In this document: positions 56,909 through 64,000 of the stretch, piece by piece
How positions within the stretch are numbered: position 1 is the stretch's first letter
Layout: every line of letters starts with the position of its first letter
From: Carposina sasakii
Lineage: Eukaryota; Arthropoda; Insecta; Lepidoptera; Carposinidae
Reading direction: 5' to 3'
Length of the DNA: 64,000 nucleotides
NCBI GenBank assembly: GCA_014607495.2
Contig: CP053153.1
Span: forward strand, 8,618,001-8,682,000
Position numbers and translations under genes: made by a program
The notes under the pieces: model-generated
The model's input: only the letters and a program-made list of their open reading frames with translations
Database searches by the model: none
What the model was told of the DNA's origin: nothing

Positions 56909-57240
56909 CTAGTGGACGCCCGCGACTCCGTCCGCGTGGACTACAGAAAAAACAAAATGTCGAAATTATCCAGGATAAAACATTTTCCCGGGATAAAAAG
57001 TAGCCTATATGTTAAGTGGGACCTGTCACAATATATTCCTGAAAACTGCATCAAAATCGGTTCAGCTGTTTTTGAGATTAGCGTGCACAAACGCACAGAC
57101 AAACCGACAAACAGGCAAAAATTCAAAAAATCATTCTTTTGGGTACTATTGCGTTGATAAAGGTCTCCTATAATATTTTTTCTCATATATCTTCCATGTA
57201 CAGACAGCGATCCGTTACATTTTTATTATATGTATAGATA
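56909..57240 (-). mobile_element. Helitron-like element, long variant, in intron 3
   Basis: CTAGTGGACGCCCGCGACTC start. Nearly identical to 20524-20855, ending about 40 bp before the exon 4 acceptor. Confidence 0.65.
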
Positions 57241-57280
57241 TAGATAGCTATAATAAGTAACAAACCCACTTTTATTACAG

Positions 57281-57522
57281 TGCTGGAAACGAACCCACCG
57301 AAAAAGTACCCGGTCACATTATTCCATGGGTAAAGCTCTTCTTCCCTAAAGGATGTGGTCGCACCCCAGGGGGCATCCCGGCCAAGCCGCCCCCGAAGCC
57401 TAAGCCTCCAACGCCTCCTTCACGACCTCCTACATCGCCTTCGCGACCCCCGACTTACCCTTCACGACCACCGACCGACAGCACCGGCCAGAACACCAAT
57501 CCTAAACCTGAATACACACCAG
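57281..57522 (+). CDS. Exon 4: Pro-rich linker
   Basis: Acceptor TTTATTACAG (57271-57280), donor G|GTTTGT after 57522. Phase 2 in, phase 1 out. Residues 146-227 start HIIPWVKLFFPKGCGRTPGG, then a basic proline-rich stretch of KPPPKPKPPTPPSRPP type with three SRPPT repeats. The lone Cys at about 171 could pair with Cys102 of the RR domain or crosslink. It probably acts as an extended spacer between the chitin-binding domain and the collagen-like tail. A plus-strand ORF in another frame (57355-57690) is a shadow. Confidence 0.9.
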
Positions 57523-57772
57523 GTTTGTTTTTTAAGGCAATGTTTGGATACCCACAGATTTTTTTATAATTGGGCAGAAGTAGAAGTGTACAATTTACCT
57601 ACACATGTATTTTTCACTGGTTATCCTATTGAGTCTCATGTTGTAAGGGATAAGCCACCTACCGCTTTCATTCGACATTTTCATTCATGATTAATAGGGT
57701 GTGTTAAGTATGTCGAAATCGTACAGTCATAGACATTTAATTAACGCATTGAGTATTTTCTGTTTCTTTTAG

Positions 57773-58467
57773 GTGGCAATGGCCCTTACGGTCCAAATGG
57801 TGGCCCTAATGGTCCTAACGGCCCGAACGGAAGCCCAGGCGGTCCAAATGGCCCTTACGGTCCAAACGGCCCAAGCGGCCCTAACGGTTCTGGTGGCCCT
57901 AACGGTCCCGGAGGTCCTAACGGTCCTTACGGTCCTAATGGACCAGGCGGTCCTAACGGTCCTTACGGCCCTAATGGTCCAGGAGGTATCGGTCCTGGTG
58001 GACCTAATGGTCCAGGTGGCCCCAACGGACCTTACGGTCCTAATGGTCCAGGAGGTAATGGTCCCGGCGGACCAAATGGCCCTCACGGTCCTAACGGCCC
58101 AGGCGGTCCTAACGGCCCTGGCGGTCCCAACGGTCCCGGCGGAACTAATGGTCCCCATGGTCCTAATGGACCCAGTGGCCCGAACGGTCCAGTGGCCCGA
58201 ACGGGCCTTACGGTCCTAACGGTCCAGGTGGTACAGGACCAGGTGGACCTAATGGGCCTTACGGTCCTAATGGCCCAGGTGGCACAGGACCGGGCGGTCC
58301 TAATGGGCCTATCGGTCCTAATGGTCCAGGTGGCATAGGACCAGGTGGACCTAATGGGCCTTACGGACCTAACGGTCCTGGTGGACCTAATGGGCCTGGC
58401 GGTCCCAACGGCCCATGGGGCTCAGGAGGGAGTGGCAGTTACTATCCCGGACAACCAGGAAGCCCAG
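57773..58467 (+). CDS. Exon 5: Gly-Pro-Asn collagen-like repeats, with an apparent 1-base deletion
   Basis: Acceptor CTTTTAG (57766-57772), donor GTTTGT at 58468. Entered in phase 1, it reads uninterrupted Gly-X-Y triplets dominated by GPN, GPY and GPG (for example [12 protein letters not shown]). After the AACGGTCC at 58184-58190 one base is missing: a neighbouring unit reads GGACCCAGTGGC where this one reads GGTCCAGTGGC. The given frame then leaves the repeat and meets TAG at 58336-58338. One base over, the Gly-X-Y pattern continues perfectly to [11 protein letters not shown] and a phase-1 donor. Exon length (695) is one short of a multiple that keeps phase. I read it as real exon with an assembly error, polymorphism or recent mutation. 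The large ORFs in other frames and on the minus strand are by-products of the repeat. Confidence 0.9.
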
Positions 58468-58582
58468 GTTTGTTTAAATTCGTTTTAATATCAAGAACAT
58501 CTTCCTTGTCATATACTTTATTTTGTGAAAACTTTACTCTGTACAACAAAGCATAAGAAAGAACTAAAAGTGCTCTGCCTTA

Positions 58583-58934
58583 GGGTCTGATTACACTGAG
58601 ACGCTGCGCGCACATTGTTTTCGCGCAGCGCCACGCTGTGCTTCAATTCAATGCGCATTGCAACGTCTCAAGATATATCGTAAAATCGATATCAGTACGA
58701 ACGATTTCACCGCCACACGTACCGCAGATGCACCACTGCACCGCGCGACGTTTCGCTGTGCAGCTATGCGTCTCGTGGTAGAGCGCTGGGCAAAGCAACA
58801 TACCTTACGAGTATTCTGCATTCTCACAGTGAAATGTGTACCTACTTTTTCGAGTACCTAATAAATAAAGTATTTTAGTTGCTCTATTAAAATATACGTG
58901 CAGCAACGCGTTGCATCTCTGTGTGATCTCACCC
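58583..58934. mobile_element. Harbinger-like MITE with TTA target duplication, in intron 5
   Basis: GGGTCTGATTACACTGAGAC at the left and its partner ATCTCTGTGTGATCTCACCC at the right are inverted, with TTA on both sides (58580-58582, 58935-58937). 352 bp. The GC-rich interior is non-coding, despite one plus ORF. A 3-bp TTA duplication suggests PIF/Harbinger. Confidence 0.7.
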
Positions 58935-59204
58935 TTATTCGAAAATTATCCCAACCCCCAACTGTAATGTAATTCGTTTGTTATTTAATAAAACCTCAAA
59001 ATTTTGTGAGTACATCATATTTTACCCCAGTTGAATTACTTACGGAAAGCGGATTTCAATAAATTAGGTACCTATACTATTATTTATATAGCACCTTTAA
59101 GTTTTTTTCAAGTTACTAGATACTTTTGATAATTCTATCCTCCTGCCAGCCAGACCTAAAATGAATGTCAATGGTGCGCGAAGAAGTATTATGAGGACTT
59201 TATA

Positions 59205-59410
59205 CATGGTATGAGTGATAGCCAGGCAAATACTGAAATGCTGAACAAGTACCCTGTAATGTTTGTTTTCCGCGGCAATTATTTTGGGCGATCCTATGAC
59301 TAGTTACCTAAATGGGCTTGTTGGATTGTATGATATATTATTGTTTTTTTTTATCACTAGTGACTCTCTATTAGGATTGATCAGTTTTATAACTTTTTTG
59401 GGCGTAACTT
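59205..59410 (+). mobile_element. Family B element, partial
   Basis: CATGGTATGAGTGATAGCCA start and ATACTGAAATGCTGAACAAG match copy 26876. The right half is missing. Confidence 0.6.
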
Positions 59411-59689
59411 TTTTTATGTCCTGCCCTAAAGGCATACAAATGTCCTTATTCTATAACAAATGTAGGTATATTAAATTGCACAAGAAATTAAATTATGAAT
59501 CATGTGTGCATCATTAAAAAAATCAAATTAGTAACATGCGAATGTCATATTAGGCCACACAAATTATTATTTTAATACAATTAATTAAAAGTAAATACCT
59601 AATTCTAATGAATATGTAAACATTCACACATTGTTAAAATTTGTCCTATTGTAACGCAGTAGTACTAACTTCTTTACTCGATTGTCCAG

Positions 59690-59803
59690 GTGGTCCCGGA
59701 GGTCCAGGCGGCCCCGGCAGTCCTAGTGGACCTGGTGTACCAGGTGGATACTACCCCGGACAACCCGGCACTCCCGGTACACCCGGCTCTCCTGGTAAAC
59801 CAG
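59690..59803 (+). CDS. Exon 6: collagen-like Gly-X-Y exon
   Basis: Acceptor TTGTCCAG (ends 59689), donor GTATTA (59804). 114 bp, phase 1 at both ends, 38 residues. It reads GGPGGPGGPGSPSGPGVPGG, then YYPGQPGTPGTPGSPGKPG. True collagen-like G-X-Y with X mainly Pro, including a GKP. A symmetrical 1-1 exon can be skipped or duplicated without changing frame. Confidence 0.9.
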
Positions 59804-60185
59804 GTATTAAAATATCTTCTAATAATTTAAAGTGAAATACCCAATGTTTAAATCCATTATTAAAAATTTATAAGCTATGAGCGTATACAAATTTGTGCAT
59901 ATTGACCAATTAATCTTTATGAAACGATTCTGTCCGCGTAAAATTTTAAGTTTCTGTATTTTTGCATTTCCGTAAGAACTTCAGAAATCCTGTTTTATAA
60001 GAAGTATGTAAGAATACACTCTCTAAGTTTCAAGTCTCAATGATAAGCAGTTAAGGCTGTGCGTTGTTGATCCGTCAGTCATTCAAGACAAAGCAATTTT
60101 ATGTACTTATAGATTTCTGTAAATTGTTTTTGTAGATAACTTATATAGAAGTACTATGCTTAAGTCTAGATTAAAATATTTACAG

Positions 60186-60281
60186 GTGCTCCAGGAGGTC
60201 CAGGCGGCCCCGGCAGTCCTAGTGGACCAGGCGTACCAGGCGGACATTACCCCGGACAACCCGGCTCTCCCGGCACACCAG
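60186..60281 (+). CDS. Exon 7: collagen-like Gly-X-Y exon (last seen in window)
   Basis: Acceptor TATTTACAG (ends 60185), donor GTAATT (60282). 96 bp, phase 1 at both ends, 32 residues. It is nearly the same as exon 6 (PGGPGGPGSPSGPGVPGG, then [13 protein letters not shown]), with long stretches of identical nucleotides, so one arose from the other by duplication. The 3' continuation and stop codon must lie beyond 64000. Confidence 0.9.
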
Positions 60282-60710
60282 GTAATTACTTGTGTTAAAG
60301 AATAGCTAAATAAGTAGTTCAACCATTTTTTCTCCTTTTTATTTCATTCTCCCAATGAATCCAAATATTTCATTCTATCAATCGATATTGATAAACTCTT
60401 CCGTTTTTAAGTTCGAGACTGTCTTACATATAAAGCACATAATCAATGGATTCCTTACAGTCCTGGATTTATAAATAGGCCGTATAGGCCGCGGCCTAGG
60501 GGCGGCAGATTTCAGAGGACGGTCAATTGATTTCGGAGGATAAAAGTCAAACACGTCCACTGATTTTCTCATGGTTTTTTATAAGTACTTTAAATAAATC
60601 CCTTTAGAAACTCATTCCTATCGAAACCTATACTATTATCGCGTGAGTGATAGATGAGAGCAGCGCAGCGGAGGAAGAACCGCGTGGCGGCGGCAGTGTC
60701 TCAACGTAAC
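60282..60710. other. Intron sequence, no further exon seen
   Basis: A GC-rich patch near 60478-60510 (GGCCGCGGCCTAGGGGCGGC) looks like part of a dispersed repeat. No Gly-Pro coding frame. Confidence 0.4.
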
Positions 60711-60833
60711 ATATTTTCTAATGATCGTAACATAACAACTGAACAGTCGGGATCCATTGATTATCTAACAGCCAAGCTAATATTTCAATGGATCCTGGCT
60801 GTTCAGTTGTTATGTTACGATCATTAGAAAATA
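60711..60833. repeat. Long hairpin, ~49-bp stem
   Basis: ATATTTTCTAATGATCGTAA at 60711 pairs with TTACGATCATTAGAAAATAT ending at 60833. The arms stay nearly perfect to the GGATCCATTGA/TCAATGGATCC inner end, with a 24-nt loop. Confidence 0.8.
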
Positions 60834-61096
60834 TTTCATGTTCTTCTATAGTATTCATTCCATAATAATATTATAGAATTCTAGACCACCAGACATCTAA
60901 GTGCTTGTTTTTTTTCTTTTCAGTTTTTATGTGAAGGGAAATCTGATTAAATTGACATAATGGAATATTTTGTTTGCAAGAAATTAAACCATTTTATTGT
61001 AAATAGTATTGCGGGATATACATATTGCCTCGTGATTGCCTCACACTATGATCAGCCTTCGACACGTTAGAGGCCCCGAGAAAGGTGCCCTCAAAA

Positions 61097-61341
61097 ACTT
61101 TCAAATAACCGATCAACCCTAATGGAGAGTCACAAGTGATCCAAAAAACAGCAATGTGTCACACAATAACTAATAAGCCTATTTAATTTGTCACAGGATC
61201 GCCCGATGCAATTCGCGCGGAGACCAAAGATCACTGAAAATCAAATCAAAAATACATTTCCTGCGAGTAATAACACTGTCGTATAACTCAATGGTACTTA
61301 TTCAGCATTTCAGTATTTGCCTGGCTGTCACCCACGCCCTG
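61097..61341 (-). mobile_element. Family B element, partial
   Basis: It matches the right part of 13320-13787 (CAAATAACCGATCAACCCTA to GGCTGTCACCCACGCCCTG), TA at the right end. Confidence 0.65.
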
Positions 61342-62036
61342 TATTGTAATTTATACTGAAATATGCGCAATACGATGAAATATTATGGTATAATTTTTTT
61401 TTTGTCAAACTCCATTAATAAAAGTACAATATATTTTTTTCATTTTTCGACCCATCAAAACTGGCTACTTTAATATTTTTTTTCTCGGAAACTATCAATA
61501 ATTCATAGGTAGTTTGTTCTAGTGAATTGTTTCTCTCGTCAAACTAGAGATGTCCATTTTTCAGGATCTTCGGAACACTGTGGATCGTTAGATCGACAGT
61601 AGAGCCTGCAGAAGTCATTGGCAACTTATGTACGTGCTGAAAACAATAAAAACTTCGCGCTCGCTTTGCTCGCGTCATTTTATCAACTGATAAAAATGTA
61701 TCTAAAATTTTGGTAGAAATTGGTGGGGCAAAGTAAATTGATCGACGCTGGGTCTATGTCAGTCGTTTTCCCGCGCTATTATTTTTCTCTGTCAAATTTT
61801 AACTGACTATTTCTCGACTATTTACTGGATGACATTATTATCTAAGGGTAAATTCATATTATGTACTACCAAAGGAACTAGATACGAGTATTAGGAAATC
61901 GCGGGACGCAATATCAAACGTGGCAATCATTGAGTCTTAGGCAGTTACGAGTACTTGAGACAATAAAATTGTTATGGCAATATTTTACCTGCATTGATGC
62001 GGAACATTACTGGAATAAACCAGATGACACTTTTTT
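61342..62036. other. Intron sequence without clear features
   Basis: CGCGCTCGCTTTGCTCGCG (61657) echoes GC-rich pieces at 11530 and 45670. No exon. Confidence 0.4.
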
Positions 62037-62790
62037 TTAATTTCTTTATTGCACGTCTAAAGTTTTATACAATGGCGGACTTAATGCTATGCAGCATTCT
62101 CTACCAGTCAACCAATATTTGTGGTGAGAAGGTAAACAATTTTAAAGATAGGCTATACATAAAAATAAATATAAAATAACAAACACTAGTAGCTAAGCAC
62201 ACTTAATTCTATAATTAGTACATACTTACACATAATACGACATTAGACATGGACCAGGTTCTGGACTCTCCTGTAGTGCTCAGTTACTCTCGACTTAAAT
62301 ACCTCCACATTAGAAGACTCCCGAATCGTTACTGGTAGATCGTTCTATAAGCGAACAGCAGTGGTAGTAAAAGAGCCAGAATACAAAGCAGCATTGCGCT
62401 CGGGCTCACGGAGGGTTTTGTTGCGGCTAGACCGGAGTGGTCTATCGCAGGAGAAGAACTCGAAGTGTTCGGAAATGTATTGGGGAGCAAGAGGATGGTT
62501 CAGGGTATTGAACAAGAAGGAAAGTAGGTGAAGATTACGTCGATGTCTAATATTGAGCTAGTTTAGCTGTGCACGATATTGGGATATGTGGTCATATTTA
62601 AGCAATCCAAAAATTATATCGAATACACATGTTGAGAAGGCGGTCCAACTTATCTAAGAGTTCCTCTGTAATATCTGGGTAGCAGACATCAGCATAGTCA
62701 ATGATTGGGAGCAACAGAGCGTTGACTAACGTGATCTTGGCCGATATGGGTAGGAAGTTCTGCATAAGTTTTAGCGAACGCTTTGGCTAC
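62037..62790 (-). pseudogene. CR1/Jockey-like LINE, 3' end of reverse transcriptase ORF, decayed
   Basis: On the minus strand, frame-shifted segments read a reverse-transcriptase thumb (KITLVNALLLPIIDYADVCY, then LDKLDRLLN), then LNLL/RHRRNLHLLSF and a C-terminal region resembling LWNDLPVTIRES. A ~200-bp 3' UTR ends with GCAATAAAGAAAT at 62037-62049. Stops and frameshifts break it. The 5' part is missing. The family is broadly similar to, but not the same as, the LINE tails at 2516 and 4672. Confidence 0.75.
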
Positions 62791-63245
62791 CCCATTCATA
62801 TATGTATGTGCTACAACTGTATATAGCGAACTTGTACTGTTATTCTATATTTATTTAATATTACCTATGAATGCTTATTTTATAAAATATTCCGTCGCCG
62901 CCGCGCCCATCGTAATAATTGAATAGTGTGTTTTTGAGCAAAGAATATTAATAAGATATTTATTTACCCACCCGTGTCGTCGATACAATGCAGGATGAAT
63001 TATAACGTTTTTTACTAACTAAAAAAAAAGTAGATACGAGTAGAATCGACGCCGCAGCATGTGTGGAGACCCTTAGTTACTCGTATGTATGTCACATTTC
63101 TCTAGTCGATTTACTTATTAGTAAACTAAAGATGTCGCCGTGTGTTACCGAACGAAATGATATTTCAACGTGGTGACTGTAGTTCCTTTTTCTACCACTT
63201 TGCAGATAATTTGGCAAACGCACACATTTCAATCACTCATAATAA
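62791..63245. other. Intron sequence without clear features
   Basis: No exon or RNA gene recognised. Confidence 0.4.
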
Positions 63246-63575
63246 TCCGACTAATATTACAAACGCGAACGTTTGTGAGGATGTATGTATGTTTATTGCT
63301 CTTTTGCGCAAAAACTACTGAATGGATTTTAATGAAACTTCACAATAATATAGCTTACATATAAGAATAACAGTGGACTTTGCTAGGATTACATTTCAGC
63401 CTAACACCCTGTTACTTATAATATTTCATTTTTGTAAATAAAAATGTAATGTGTTTAAAAAAATAACACATAGGCATTATCCCGGGTTAATATTTTTATC
63501 CCGGATAATTTCGACATTTTGTTTGTTCTGCAGTATGTACGATCGGGCGCGGATGGAGTTGCAGGCGTCCACTAG
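63246..63575 (+). mobile_element. Helitron-like element, complete ends
   Basis: TCCGACTAATATTACAAACG start, AAAACTACTGAATGGATTTT, paired TATCCCGGGTTAATATTTTT/ATCCCGGATAATTTCGAC and a final GGCGTCCACTAG-T. Its 5' half matches the 1522 and 52658 copies. Confidence 0.7.
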
Positions 63576-64000
63576 TGTCAAATATATAGGCAAAGTGTGA
63601 ACGATGAACTATCCAATTTGAATTTAAGTTGACTGTTCGTTGAAACTTTATAACATTGTTCGCGATCTATGTAGATTTCAAGAAATCCGTGGGACTCGCA
63701 ATTTGCGTAAAACTTTCTCGAAACTTTAATAAATAAACTTAGTAGGTACATGCGTTTTGGAATTATTATTGAGCACGGAGTCACCTTAACATAACCACGG
63801 AGCATATTCAAAGCAAAACACCGAGTGACTAATTATATACTAATTATATATTGACGGCCGATTGGTCTAGTAGGTACCCAAGTAGCACAAGAGGCTGTAT
63901 AGCAACTGAATATTGGACTACAATTACCCTTGAAGTGGTATAAGAAAGCTGCATAAAAGCTGATTCCGAGCTTATTCGGCCCTTAAACCACTTAAATGGG
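63576..64000. other. Window end, no gene seen
   Basis: No Gly-Pro repeat or other coding frame. The minus ORF at 63578-63811 has no known domain. Confidence 0.4.

Larger units (their letters stand above)
19486..60281 (+). other. Gene span: secreted RR cuticular protein with collagen-like tail (3' end outside window)
   Basis: Seven coding exons are supported by GT-AG junctions and continuous reading phase: 19621-19650, 51077-51266, 56394-56610, 57281-57522, 57773-58467, 59690-59803 and 60186-60281. Intron phases run 0, 1, 2, 1, 1, 1, then 1 leaving the last exon. The predicted product is about 528 residues to that point: signal peptide (about 1-19), acidic linker (20-73), RR chitin-binding domain (about 77-129), Pro-rich linker (about 175-226) and Gly-Pro-Asn/Gly-X-Y repeats from 227 on. 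It should be secreted by epidermal cells and bind chitin in the cuticle. The RR domain is firm; joining exon 1 across 31 kb is inference from phase, donor site and signal-peptide completion. Exon 5 carries an apparent one-base deletion. Confidence 0.8.

Noticed and set aside
57773..58219. 148-codon plus ORF in the Met/Val/Leu-rich frame and the 129-codon minus ORF over the same place
   Set aside because: Both are alternative frames of the Gly-Pro-Asn repeat. The glycine frame has the correct splice phase with exons 4 and 6.

Overview
The window looks like lepidopteran (moth or butterfly) nuclear DNA. It is AT-rich, nearly all introns and repeats, and carries repeat types typical of Lepidoptera: Helitron-like CTAG-ended elements, RTE, R1-like and CR1/Jockey-like LINE tails, a Penelope-like element, tRNA-derived SINEs, and repeats ending in GAAGTCGGTTAA. 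Only one host gene is well supported. No tRNA or rRNA gene, bacterial operon, CRISPR array or intact virus is visible. The organism call is inferred from these families.

The host gene is on the + strand and runs from about 19486 to beyond 60281. I assembled it from splice sites, reading phase and protein continuity. Exon 1 (ATG at 19621) encodes ten residues of a signal peptide and ends at GTAAGT. After a first intron of about 31.4 kb, exon 2 (51077-51266) completes the signal peptide and adds an acidic linker. Exon 3 (56394-56610) is a Rebers-Riddiford (RR) chitin-binding domain. Exon 4 (57281-57522) is proline-rich. Exons 5-7 (57773-58467, 59690-59803, 60186-60281) are collagen-like Gly-Pro-Asn/Gly-Pro-X repeats. 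The 3' end lies outside the window. Exon 5 has a one-base deletion relative to its repeat pattern, which predicts a premature stop as read here. The product should be a secreted, chitin-binding structural cuticle protein with a long collagen-like tail.

1-19.2 kb (upstream): about 1.05-kb inverted-repeat arms carrying two copies of a LINE 3' end, a 210-bp-arm palindrome, a 129-bp minisatellite kept open on the minus strand, a retroposon with a 14-bp target duplication, and many TA-flanked CAGGGTG elements.

19.6-51 kb (intron 1): repeat-dense. It holds a nested palindrome (30.7-31.2 kb), a Penelope-like element with RT and GIY-YIG endonuclease (34.0-35.7 kb) whose terminal repeats contain hammerhead-ribozyme-like motifs (35.4 and 41.5 kb), an RTE fragment inserted in a small terminal-inverted-repeat (TIR) element, several SINEs, and shuffled (AT)n-bounded modules at 43.4 and 47.8 kb.

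51-60 kb (gene body): the introns carry small DNA elements with readable target duplications (hAT-like at 55.3 kb, Harbinger-like at 58.6 kb), a Helitron-like copy and a decayed R1-like reverse transcriptase.

60.3-64 kb: repeats only, including a decayed minus-strand LINE, with no further exon recognised.
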